Of a stretch of DNA of 64,000 nucleotides, positions 1 through 13,000 are shown piece by piece. The stretch covers positions 8,217,024 to 8,281,023 of the forward strand of contig NC_044576.1 in the NCBI RefSeq assembly GCF_901933205.1, written 5' to 3'. Below the pieces are notes generated by a model. The model searched no databases. It saw only the letters and a list, made by a program, of their open reading frames with translations, and was not told where the DNA came from. The translations under genes and the position numbers were made by a program. The DNA is from Camarhynchus parvulus. Its lineage: Eukaryota; Chordata; Aves; Passeriformes; Thraupidae. How positions within the stretch are numbered: position 1 is the stretch's first letter; every line of letters begins with the position of its first letter.

Positions 1-3000
1 GGGTTTTAACCTCCGGCATGATCACAAAATCCCCCATGGCCACAGGACACCCACAGTGCTTTGGGGTTTTTAATGAATTCTTCTGCTAACACACCTTGTA
101 GAAAACACACGTCATTGGGCTTCAGGGAGAGATTTGTGCTGGGCAATGGGCAGTAAAGTCAGTTCAAGCATACTTTACATTCACATTGTACTCAGAAACA
201 ATTTCACTGTGACTGAACATCTGGCCAAAAATCCAAATTAAACTTTGCTAAAGAGACTAGCAAATATAGGTTTGCATTGAAAGAAAAGGAAAAATATGGC
301 TCATCAATCCTTTATGGGAGAAAGGGAATGCTTTAATAGGGTTTAATCAATATTTACTGCCCCTCAGTAGCACTCTACAGTTGTGTAATAATAGCACTGT
401 TAACAAGCCAAATGAGAATAAGGCCATTTAGGTTGGACAAAACTGCAGGATCAGGCCCTTAAGTTCAGGCACTCAAACAATCCTAAAAAATAACTTCACT
501 TACAGTAGTTTTATTGCAATGACTCCTGAACAGAAAATAGATCGGAAATAAAAACCCAGCTTTGTAGGAGCAACTGCTAAGAGATGCCTACATAGATATC
601 TGATGGACACATCACTGAAGAATGAAATTTTTATTCAAGGAGAAAATCAGCTCTTTCAATTAATATCCTCCCACACTTCTCAATGTCTCCTCAAATATGT
701 CCAAGCAATGCCAGGAATAGTTCTTCAGTAGAGAGGCTGGACTCTCAATCAGGAATAACCTCATTAATTTTGTGACACAGTATACTAGAGTTTTCTTTTT
801 GCCTTTTCAATCATACTATGTATTTTGGGTCATGCTAAATTATTTCAGATACACTGTGTCCCTGTAATATATTTTAAAAGCTTTAGAATCTTACATGGAT
901 TGAACTCATCAACTACATAAATAGTAAGCAAGGGCAAAAAAAGAACCTAATGGGAATTACATTTCTAAAGAGAAATCTTTCTTAAAAAAAAACAAACAAA
1001 AAATATGATTTTGAATTTATTAATGCACTGTGACTAACCTGATGAAAGAAAAAAAATACCTTCACCAAAAATCGAGTTTGTAGAGTGCCATCAAAACTAA
1101 TACTTCAAGAGAAATATTTTGGAAAGAAGCAAATTATACAACAAAAGTTTTTCAAATTCAGTCTGTAAGAACATTTCTGAAATAATCTATAAAGTTTAAT
1201 AGCAATTAGACCACTATATACCATTCAAATGCCAGGTGAGGATACATACTAGGCCTGGCTGGGACTATAAATCCTGAAGTGTGTCAGTGCTTTCTCTGCA
1301 GGTGAGGCAACACTGACAACACTCAAAGCACAGGACACCAATGGCCAATGGAAGAAAGCAAGTTCTAAACTGTGTCTTTTCTGTTTAGCAACAGTAGAAG
1401 AGATGGACACAAAAAGTCCTACCTGAAGAATAAGACAGTGAGAAATGCAGTCCTCTGAAGTCAAATAAAAAGATCAAGACAGGAAACTTTATAAAGCTTT
1501 TTCTCCACTTGAAGCAGAAACCCAGATGAGTATATTATACGTGCAAGAAATAAGGGCATGAGCAAAATTTTGACAAGTGGGTTGATGGAATAAGATTGGA
1601 TTTCCACAAAGCATTCAGAACAGATGAGTTTTTGGATGAGCTTGCAGAACAGCCTGATCTTTAAAAGGCTTGTCAGAATGCCAAACCGGGATGATCACCC
1701 ACTGAAAAACAACCTTCCAGGATATGGTACTAAAGACACAGAGAACAAAATCGTTCCAAAAAGATTTTCATTAATTTAGCCAGAACAAAGTTAATAATCC
1801 ATGACGTAAATGTTTCTTTCTTCACTAGCTTGTTAAAAGTGCTAAATTCTCCCCTAGAAAAATACTACAGCTGGAGGTTGACAGAGATTAGCTTATTCTT
1901 CTTCAAAGTCATTAAATAAATAATTAACCAACAATAGCTGGTAAGTTACCTTGACAACAAACAATTATTAATATGAGACTGCCCAAGGGAGAATGAGGCA
2001 GGGATTTCCAAACTGTGGTGTTAATCAAAGTACTTCAAAGGAACACAAAGACACAGTGCTGGCAGGCGGTCACTGCCTCTGGTGGATTCATGCAGCCTGA
2101 CATGGAGCTTGGAGCTCCTGCAGCCTCTGGCAACAGGGGTAATTCAGTGATGTACTTCTGTATAGCAAAAGGTCACCACTATTTTTTTTTAAGCAGGACA
2201 AGGGAAACAGAAAACTGCAAGTACCTGAATTACAGGACCATTAATAACATGTCAGTCACACTCAAATTAATATGAGCTCTATGTCCACAAGGTGTTACAT
2301 AAGATATTTTGGCAAAACCTATGAAAAATAAATGTAGCTATGGAACACTTCAGGTATAACTCCACATGACAAAAGCATCCTGTATTCAATCTACAGACAC
2401 TTAAAAATATACTGGGGACAGCTAATTTGGAGAGCTCTCACATGTGCCCTCTATCTTTCATGCCAATGCAATTGAACTTGAAAGTTACAGAATCAGCTGC
2501 CAAAAACATTTTACCTCTGCACTTCTTTATCTCTCTTATTTTTAAGTTCATAGAGAAGGAACTAATTGGCAAAGCATAACACTACCATTCCATTCTCCCA
2601 AAGACAGTTTCTAAGGTGGTATAAAATTTATGGAAGACAGAAACTGAGAAGGTTTTGTTTCCAAAACTCCACATCTGGAAATCAGCAGGATGAGGGTCCT
2701 TATCTAAAGATCCTTATCAATTAAATTCAGTAATAGGACATGAGGCTGATGGTGTTAGCAAATCCACTCCCAGTTACCAGTTTGCAAATTTGCAGATTAG
2801 AACTTACTCAGTGGCCTGTCAGAGCCCTTCAGATGAGTCTCTGAATTAGATTATGCATAAACCAGCACAGACAGCAATACTCAAAATCCTGCTGTAATGG
2901 AAGATTATTCCCCAATGAGTGATTTGTTGGTGCAGCATAGATAATTTTTCATCATACTGGAAATTGCTTTGATCCTCTGAAATGAGCGGCCGTTGTTCTC

Positions 3001-4342
3001 ATTACAGCATACCTCAGAGTTACTAACAAAGATCAAAAGTGTATTTTCTTTCTGAGCCAAGGCAGACATAGCCTTTCCCCTGTGCAGAAAGAATACAGCC
3101 ATGCTCAGGGTGTGTGTCTGGCTTTTCCCAAACTTTGCCATGGCTAGGACAGAACCTGAACCAGCAGAGCTTCTCTTCAAGGAAAAACTGTTCATATCTG
3201 CATGTTAAAGGATTTCAGTCTCTGCAGCTACAACTTCTTAGTAGGGTGCAAATTTCCCTTGGGAAATCTTAACCTACTTTCCTTCCTGACACTCTCCCTG
3301 TCTCTCCTGGTCTGAAACTCTTCCAAGCCAGGACAGGATTCCATCTTGCAGGAGCCCTGAGGCCACACACCCTCCCGAGCAGGCTGCAGCAGCCCAGGCT
3401 GGTGACAGCCCCTCCCCAAGACTAACCAAGCCCCTTCTCCATCATCCCACCATGCACACCCACACTGGACAGCCCACAGGCTCAACCACAGTGCCCTCAT
3501 TCAAACCATCTCAGTTTAAGATTAAGTTTGCAATTAAATGGTTCTAAGTGAGTTTATATGATAAGTCCCACTAAAGTTTATACCTATATTCAATACCTTC
3601 AATAGTGATATAAATAAGATGTGTCTGAAGTAAACCAAAATACATAAGGCCCATTGAAAGTCCAAGCCCTTTGTTTCTGAATTATTGCACTATTATTGGA
3701 AATAGCACCTATTAAATAATATTAAATTACTGCGAAAAAAATTCTGATATCTGGGACAATTTGCCAAGAAATGTCAAGATGTTGCTAACACCAAAGTCAG
3801 ATGTGTTACCAAAACCTGAAACTTGAACTAGCAGTGCATATTTTACATGCTTAGACAATTAGCAGCTGCTGGAGGCTTCTGAGACTATTGAAAGGGACAG
3901 ACTGAATACATCAGCTTGATTCAGTCCATTACCTAAATATAAAATGCTCTGCAGCCCAATACCTATCAGAGTTCTATTATCCTCCCAAGTTAACTCTTTC
4001 ACAACGGATGTCTAATAGGCATAAATACAATAAGCAAGCTGTAATATCACAGGACCATGATGGCACAACACTTTTCAAATATAAAAAGATTCTTAAGTGA
4101 AAGAAATTTGCAAAATCAGCTCTGACTTAGTGCAACCACTTGCTGATACTTCATGGACGTAACATCACATCTAAAGCACTCAGCACTGGGAAATAAAATA
4201 AATTAATAAAGTCAAGAAACATTGACCAGATCAGATTTATCTCTACTCATTTCCTTCCTCCTCTGAGTTCATACAGCCACAGAAAAGTGTCCCATGGCAA
4301 ATCCTTAAGATGGACTTTTTTCTGCTGTGCACAGCTACTGAC
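1..4342. other. Intron-like sequence, no gene recognised
   Basis: This stretch is AT-rich non-coding DNA downstream, on the minus strand, of the exon at 4343-4516. A somewhat GC-richer, pyrimidine-rich part at about 3290-3500 carries a 90-codon minus-strand frame of low-complexity composition that I do not consider coding. No RNA gene, recognisable transposon or CpG island is seen. Confidence 0.5.
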
Positions 4343-4516
4343 CTGCAGCATCTGAAGGTAGCCTTCCTGTGGATCACACAGCAGCGAGGATATTCGGTGG
4401 TTGTTCCTCATGCACCTCTGGTTGTTGTCCCTTGCCAGAGGGAAAATCTGCCGGATCACTGTCATCCTCCCCAGAGCACTGTGCACCAACTCTAATATTT
4501 CATTATCAGTGATTTC
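4343..4516 (-). CDS. Internal coding exon of an unrecognised minus-strand gene
   Basis: On the minus strand this 174-nt segment follows an acceptor ending TCCGTTCACAG and is followed by the donor CTGCAG/GTCAGT. It is open for exactly 58 codons, phase 0 at both ends. The peptide begins [10 protein letters not shown] and ends EGYLQMLQ. In between are an amphipathic stretch ([14 protein letters not shown], about residues 11-24) that could be a helix, and a polar segment rich in Asn and Arg (residues 29-41). I do not recognise the family. No signal peptide or membrane segment is visible. The upstream candidate exon at 16322-16375 also ends in phase 0, so the two can join without a frameshift. The open frame alone is weak evidence, since frames this long occur by chance here. 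The paired splice sites and protein-like composition raise the call. Confidence 0.55.
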
Positions 4517-6902
4517 CTGTGAACGGAGACACAGCCATTTAAAAACATATGTTTGTCCAGACATTTTATGCATTTCTTTCATTATTGGTTAATTTTTTTT
4601 ACAGACAATAGGGGAATTATTTTACAGATGCACATGCTTAGTCTACGCCAAATGTCATTTTGCATTTAATAACAACGATGCTATTTTTTTATACATCATC
4701 TGAAACAAAAGGAAAGAGCTTAACACAGTACCATCCATCTTGGCAATACTACAGTTTTGCAGATGTAGTTCCTCAAAGGAAAGCACCAAAATGGTCTCAA
4801 TAGATTTCTTAAAAAAAAAAAAAAGAGCCTTGAAATGAAATTTATATATAAAGACCTTTTGTTTGACAGACTAGAACCTCACTATATCCTCAGGACAAAA
4901 TAACAATCGAAAAACATAACAGTCTTCAGGAAATATGGCTCTTTCACCTGTGAACAACATTACAAGAAAGCGCTTTTCCCATAAGTACAGTAGATCATTT
5001 CTGCAGACTAATCCTGATAATGACTCAAGGAAGTCCTTTGAGGTTGTCTGTATTAGGAAATAAAAATAGAAGAAACTTTATGGAGGGGTCTGACACATTT
5101 AGGAACATCAGTCTGTGCACAGAAAATAATTTGGGAGAAGATATAAGGAGACCTCAAGGACAGGTTGCTTTTCTTTCCAGGCTTCACAATTTCTAAACCT
5201 TCTCTGCAGACCTTCACACACCCCAACCTCCTAATCCATCCTGGGACAGAGCCTGCATCTACTGCTCTTATAGGGAGGCTGAAGCCAGCTCCACTTCATG
5301 CTTTACGCATTTTGTGTTTAAAGAAAGACACAAAACCAAAACCTCATTTTTTACCCCAGTTTGAAAATCACAGGCTTAGCTGATCCTGAAATCATAACAA
5401 AGGTGCAGCTTGCAATGTTTTTGTCCTGGCAGGAGCTCACTGTGAGGAAAGGCAGGCACTGCTGCCTGCACTCACCCCCCAGGCACCTGCTGTACATCCC
5501 AGCTCCTCATCAGGGCCGCCAGCAGCATCTGCAAGTCACATCAGCCCATCCCCAGCACAGCTGGACTGCCCTGGCTGCACAGCTGGGCCAGCCCAGTGCC
5601 CAGCCTGCGCAGGGCTCTCTTAGCCCCCTGCAGCTCAGGGGGCTGCAAATCACTCATGTTGCTGCAGGTACTTGGTCAACAGGGCCCACATCTTGTGATG
5701 CATCATCAGCAGAAGTGAGCCTGGCTCTGGACATTCAACATTCAAGAAAAAATTATTTTGTTTTCTTGCCATTTTCTCTGTCAAGCTGTGAGGGAAATGA
5801 CCATGGGGTTATAATAATTACTTGTTATGGTTGACTAGTACTGTACCTTGGCTCAATTCAGTTCTTCTTTGCCAAATTCCCTTTTTTTGTTAGGAACATG
5901 AATTTTTAACTTTGAAGAAGGTGAAATTCATTGCATTAATGACAGACCAACTGGTGTGGCATGAAAACAGTAAATCAGAAAACAAATACATCCTTATAGA
6001 AGACAAAGATTTTGAGGCTTAATAGAAAATGCCGGGCAGCATTTTCTAGCCTTGCAAGGAGACAATGTAGCAGATCTCCAAGCTCTACAGACCCCTCAAG
6101 ATTTCCCCTCTGTGGATCTGAGGGGTGTTAAAAGACACCTCTAAGCTGAAGTCTGAGGGAGAGACAATTGATTGGCATAGCTTGGACTCATAACCTCCTA
6201 GGCTGCATCCCTTGGTAGCGACACTCAGACCAAGTGGCTGAAAACCGAGAAATAAAGAACCACACATCATCCAAACCTTCAGTTCAGCTCTCACCATACA
6301 CATTTTGTGTCCTCTCTAAGTGATACACATCCTATCAAAGATGTCTCAGAAACTCAAATATTGGTTCCTTGTGGAATTGGTTTATCTGTCTATCTGCACA
6401 CACAGAATTTCAGTTAGTTTGCAATACCATGTCATAGTGCTCAGGGGAATACTTAAATCTGCTTTAGTTGTGCTCAACTATCATAACACAAATCACAAAA
6501 TGAGACAATTATGTTTCACACTACAATCTCTATTTTCCTAGAGGTAATGACAGAAAATTATAAATTTTAATGACATTAATAATTTAAAGAACTGAAACAT
6601 ATTTCCAGAAAATATATCCCTGAGAAAACTGGAGGATTAAACAGAACAGCAGTGAGAACAAGGATGCTCATGGAGACAAGTTAGAGATTTATTTGGATTT
6701 TTTCAGTAGTATCAATACTGTTTGATGGGTTATTCTAACTCCCCTCAACGCACTGTTTACATCTATAAATGAGCACTTGTTGAAAATCCAGAAAACATCA
6801 TTCCATTAGCTATTTTTTGAGAAGGTTCACCACAGCTTACCCTGCAGGTAGATTTATTCAACATTTACATATTGCTGGCTTCTCTGCATCCCACATGAAC
6901 AG

Positions 6903-6916
6903 ACACACACACACAC
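6903..6916. repeat. Short (AC)7 dinucleotide run
   Basis: Seven AC units are followed by an ATAT stretch. The run lies 66 bp before the 21-bp minisatellite, so simple-repeat expansion seems to have acted twice in this small area. Confidence 0.85.
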
Positions 6917-6982
6917 ATATATGTAAATAAAAGGTTGATCCTTTAAAGAAAGGACACTGTCCACTTTTCTTACCACAGAAAA

Positions 6983-7045
6983 TGTTCTAATACGATGAAC
7001 AATTGTTCTAATGCAATGAACAGATGTTCTAATACAATGAACGAA
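6983..7045. repeat. Three-copy 21-bp minisatellite
   Basis: Three head-to-tail 21-bp units start at 6983, 7004 and 7025, each containing TGTTCTAATACAATGAAC or a close variant. The copies differ at a few positions. The unit is a multiple of three, so a minus-strand frame through it encodes a seven-residue repeat (VHCIRTS-like). That frame shows no other sign of being a gene. Confidence 0.9.
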
Positions 7046-10000
7046 TGCTAACAATCTATGCACAATCACCTGTCCAACTCCCATCCTCATTGCCCTCCCA
7101 CACCTCCAGTACCACACCTCACTTCTTTTTACCCAGTGCTCCTAAAAGTCTCTACAGGGGTGTAGTCCTAATTTAATTTAATTAGCTCTATTTCTATAGA
7201 TAAGGACTCTGCACTGGGTGTCCAGATGTCTTTATCTCAGATCATAGTGAGAGCCTATACAGTAAAAGATGTGCTGATTTAATAAAATATAATTCCATAC
7301 TAAAAATTCTCTTGGAGGGCAGGGTGGAAAGCACAAGAAATGATAGTAAAAGCTGGACAAAGCCAAAAAAAACCCCCACCTTTGATATTACTGTGGAAAA
7401 AATTATTATTATTATTCACTGATAAAACAACTCATCAAAGCTCATCTATGACCTTGCTCCCAGATGACTGAGACTCCTTCTGTGTAATTCCACAGCATTA
7501 GAATCAGGCCAGTTCTAAACCCTACAAATTTCTCTGGGCATGATGCAAGTGCCTATCCAGTACTGTTTCAAGTCTATGTATAACTTTCAAGCAGTTATCA
7601 GGAAAAGAAAACCCACAGATTTTTGTGGGAATAAATAAATAAATATAAATGCTGCAGTGTTGAAGATCGCAGCCAAAAGGAGAGAAGTGAGATTTCCTTA
7701 GGCAAGTAATAAATATAGAGTACCTGGAACACAATTAGAATAAATTGTAATTGCAAATTGCTACATTTTGCATTGAAATGTGTCATTTCCTAAATCTTCT
7801 GAAATTTCCACGCTGTGTTCCTTGTATTTCTATTCTATTTTTAAACTTTTTTATTCTGTATTTTTGTACAATTTGAGAATATCTTAGAATGTTTGCCCCA
7901 CTTGCATTCATAAATGATTATTAAAAGGTCTGAACTTTTTCAAGAAAAAGTAAAATATCGGGAAGTGTTAAAAATTTACCGACTTCTGGTTATCAAAGTA
8001 AACACAGATATCATTACACAAATGGGTGCTTTAAAATGAAACAAAGAAAACAAGATTAAGCCCTTCTATATGAAGAGAACAAGTGAGCAGGACCCCAGTC
8101 CTAGCTCTACCCAAGCAAAAATTAGGCCACAGCAATTTGCATGGGGACTGTTGATCACCCAAAATGCACATAACATAGGCATTTCTGGAAAAATATTCTC
8201 CAAAAAGTGAAGAAAAACCACTGCAGTCATAAGAGTTTTTTTTCTCCCAAAGTGAGTTTTCCCAGTATTGCTCTACAGCCATGTGCTAAGAAAACTCTGC
8301 TCATCATTCATTATCTTACACCTGCCTACATGCTGCCCCTGGGGAAAAAAGTATCTTGCTGAGATAGACTTTATCTGATAATTACTATTCTATTTTCTGC
8401 TCATTTTTCTCAACTTTCAAAAAATATTTTATAAAGGAAAATAATAAAGAGGTGCCCAGATGACAGATGAGAAGCCATTTGATTCTCAAGTCAAGAGGAC
8501 CAGTAGTACCTTCAGACATACTGGGAACATCTGATGTGGTGAAAGGAAAGAAAACAAATATTGGCAGAAGCAACAGAAGTGCAGGATGGAAATGGAAAGT
8601 AAGAAGTAGTCACACCAGGCGGTTGATGAGACACTTTCTTGTCCCTCATATAGAAAACTGTCCCCTATAGACAATGAAACAGTGGTGAAGAGAGACCTGT
8701 GAAAATAACAGAAAAAAGAATTGAGCTTGAGTACAGAGCAGGATTAGCAGAAAGATGTTCTGAGTGAATGTTCTGAGAGGACAAAGGAAAAGCATCAATA
8801 GCCATTTTTCTGCACTCTGCTCTGACTGATCACCTGAGCTGAGCTTAGGAAAGTTTTATCTGTCCACTGAAGATCTATAAATTAATCTGCTGGCAACACC
8901 ACCAGCATCATTCGTAAGCATCATCTGTCCAAAAAGGAAGAATAAGGTCAACTGCTGTCTAAAATTTTTGACTGGTATTCAAGTGATGAGGACAATGTCA
9001 TCTCCACATGGCCCAGAGTTCCCCAAGCCCCTTAGCACTCTAACTTCCTGTCTAAGACTTCTCTGATAAATTGTCTACTCTTGCTATATTTCCAAATTTT
9101 TTTATTGCTTTTCCTGCAAAAAAAATTCCAAATACTTTTCTTCTCACATCACTTTTCCCTTCTCTTTCTCAGCTAAGAGGGCTTTTCTGAAAATATCAAA
9201 ATAGTTGGGAGGATTTCAGCCAAATACATTAGACCTGCATTTGCTCCAGTAGTTTCTCTTACTGACTCAAATCAGGATCTTTATTGAAAGAGAAAGATTA
9301 AAAGGAAAAAATATTAAAAAGCAACTTTTTCTCAGTGTTAATCAGAGTTTAGTTTGATTTTTTAATTAAAGCTTACAAGCATCTCAGGGTTTTTTTACTA
9401 CTGAATACTTTGCTTTCCTATGGACTTGGAATTTGTATTGTATTCTATTTCTACAACTATTTGTTTCAGGTTTCTTATTGAAAACAGATCTCCACAAATA
9501 ACAAACTGGTCCCTGACTTTTTTTTTTTTTTTAAAGCATGGTTTTCTAAGCACTGTAAAAGCTACTGATGATTTTTTAAAAACCCCAGTTATTAAGTTCA
9601 GGTTAGTACACAAGGATCAACTGGTTTTCCACATTCTACCTACAAAAAAAAAGTATCTTTTTGCTGAGGCCGTTACAAATACAATTTACCTTTCTGCTAT
9701 CCACTCCACAATGTTGCAGTGTAAGCTGTTTGATTTTTCTTTGTTTGCTTTTAAATGGGACAAATAACAGCACAACTTTTTCTAAGAGGTAAAGAAATGA
9801 GCCCATTTGCAACCTTAGATTCAAGTTACTCTGCACAGCACTAAACTGTATGTTGAAACACAGGAATACAGAAATTCAGTTACCCACTAACCTCCTCACT
9901 TCTTAAACCATTGTACCCTGAGAAACACCCACAGGGGGTTGGCACTTAACCCACAAGGACTTCTTTAGCACATAGCACATTCCTTTCTAGTGACTACTTG

Positions 10001-13000
10001 ATCTTTTAGACAGTAAAAAAAAAAAAGTAATGAAATTTCTACTGGTTCTCTCCACTATTGCCGTGGTTGCAGTTTGAGAACTTAGAAGCGAATATTGAAT
10101 TTCAGCATTTGTTAGTCCATATGGCACAGAATGTGGTGATTCTAAAACTAAAAAAGAAGTTATTTTGTGTTAATGACAAATGTTCCTTTGTATCTGTTCT
10201 GATGTGGATTAATCTGAATCAATGAAAATCAATGTAATGTAAAAGCAACAAATAAAAACTGTAGTCAAGAGGGAGCTCTGATCTTTAGCTTTCAGACTTT
10301 CTTTTTACATCTTACAATTATTTCTACTTTTAAAACATTAAAAGTTCAAGTAATTCATTACTAGGCATTCTTCTGTCCAAACCACACACAATTACAACAT
10401 AATCCTCCATTACAAATGACTGATACCAGGAAACACGGTGCTCAGTTCATCCCTGGCTAAGTCAAATCACTGAGATGGCCCCAAGGGTGGATTTGGCTGA
10501 CAGAATCCAATCAAACGCAGTCATTCCAGCTTATTCACTAGACAGAGAAGGATGGAGCTCTGTGATGGCTGGAAATCAACCATGACTCACAGATCCCCTA
10601 CATTCATGGTTACCACCAAAAGTACTGAATAAATGGTTCAGTAAGAAGTATATGCAGTGAGTCTTTGCATAAACTGTCATAACCACATTGAAAAAAGATG
10701 TGTGGACAGACCTAGAGCAGAAGGTGCAGATCAGAAAATACCCAGTGGAATTCAAAACACAGTTTTATTTGTCTTTCCATACTGACACTGAAATTATTTA
10801 GCTGACTTATATAATGTGAGTAGGATGATGAGAAATGAAGAATAAAAAACAAGGGCAGAACCAGGTGAGAAAAGAGACAGATGATGGGATAGAAGAAGGC
10901 AACCTAGGAAGTTGTTCCTATACACTCTCAGGCTTGGATCATAAACCATTTTCCAATACTAGATATCTAATTTCCACTGCAGAAGATTAAATTATATTTC
11001 CAGATTGAAGATGTGATCATATTCTTGTTATGCTTGTACCAAGTTTTTCAGCCTTTATACATGGGTCATATTTTACCAAGCTTTCATCACACTAAGTGCT
11101 TTCCTCTACATTTTCAACACTGTTCTGCATGCCTTGTTCTGTTTTAAAGTATTTTGCCCAAATCTTGCAGTACTGTTCCAACAAAGCCAAGCTGATGTCA
11201 AACAGAGCGAAATAATTGCCTCCCTTATCTTACAATGGATGTTTCTGGTATCATATCTGAGGACTACATTTGCTAACTCAGCAGGACCACAACAGCACTG
11301 ATTCTCATTCTGGCTTTTATCCACAAGGATTCTAAGCTGCTCCTGAAGATGCTCACCACCTATACCTCATTTTGTAACCACAAGCAAAAGCACTTCTCTA
11401 TATTAAATCTCACCTGCTGGAGGGCTTCAAATTCATCTAAAACAATTGGAACTACAACAATGTGTTTTTAACAGTCTGGTAATAATTAATAATTTTATAA
11501 AGTCAGAATCAGGGAACTAAGTAAAAACATTACACCTCCCTTTTTAAAGTAATCACCTTTCACTTTATCTTATGCTATATATAAACTTCTTTCATTATTT
11601 TTCATGATCCCTGGTATGAGTAATTTTGCAACACAGCCTTACTTGATAATCCCTTACTTTGTTACTCCTTTACACTCTTCCCTAGCCCTTTTCTTAAATT
11701 CATTTTTCTTTAGAATTCATCTCTGATTTCAAGTTCTATGAAGATAACCCACTGTCACCATAAGGATACCTTGTTATGCCTTCACCTTCAGAGAATCCCA
11801 CAGTTCTTTAGCCACACTTTACTTACTATGTTATCTTTCCAAAAGCATTACTAGTTTTCCAAAGCCGTGAAGTTGGACAATCTTTTGATGTCCATTATTC
11901 CCATGGTCTTTTTCCCACCTCTCCCTCTTCTCCAAAAAGTTCATGTTACCATGTCATGATCACTTTCACACTAATTATCTTCTGGCTTCCTCAGCCCATT
12001 CTTCCTTGGCCACAATGAAATCTGAACTGATGGCTGCCTTAACATTTTAAACATGTACAGATAACATCAATCGAAGGAAATTTGTGAAGCTCCATCTGTG
12101 CCCCAACCCTATTTTCTCCACTGCAAGGAAATTAAAATCTTCCTTTATTTTAATTTCTTGTTTTTGGGGCATTTCTGTCCAAAAAAATGCACTTTCAAAA
12201 ACAGTCTTCCTCAGTATCTCCTGCATATTTCCAGCCAAAAGTTTGTCCCTCACCTCTCCTCAGCTTCCGAGTGGGTACAGATGTTTTTTTAATATGCAAC
12301 CAACACTATATTGCCTTTTTTGCATCCCTACCTGCCCTTCACAAAAAGTGTTCTCCTATATCAATGAGTAGTCTTGTGCTTTGCCAGACCATGTCTTACA
12401 GCTTTTCATTAAACTACTGAATAAAAAATAAGTTTAAAAATAAATTAAAGAAATGATTTCTTAACAGCAAAACAACTAATTTGAATTTTCTGCTGAATTC
12501 TGCACCATTCCACGTCCAGGAAGAGTAGTTCATTGCTTTTTGTACTGATTTACATGTAAAAATAGTGAATACTTAGAAACTTGGAATTAGAATTAAATAT
12601 ATTGAGATGAGGGAATAAAATACTATGTTTCATTTGATTATAATTTTTTTAATATTCCAGTTTTCCAGAATAATTTATCTTTTCTTTACCTTTGGAATGG
12701 AGACAATTTTAAAACCATGAAATGTCCCACTAAAAGGGAAATATGGTTTCTAACTCTCTTTATACTCCCAGACCTACTGCTGCTGCTAATAAAGAAGCAG
12801 ACACAAGTTCCTGGAGCACTGCTCCTGGTACAACAACATCCAAATTCAGTTTCAAGTATTGCTCTTGTACCTCTCCCACAGACACATGCCCTGGGCAAGG
12901 CACAGCATTTTATCAGAAAGGGCAAAAAAAGAGAAGGGGAAAATGAAAAATGTCATGAGGAGCCAACAGAGATGCTTAATGCCAGGTATGAAAGAGAAAG

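Noticed and set aside
5361..5834. 157-codon plus-strand open frame
   Set aside because: It lies in a short GC-richer patch where stops are rarer. Gln/His/Pro/Leu bias suggests non-coding sequence read as protein.
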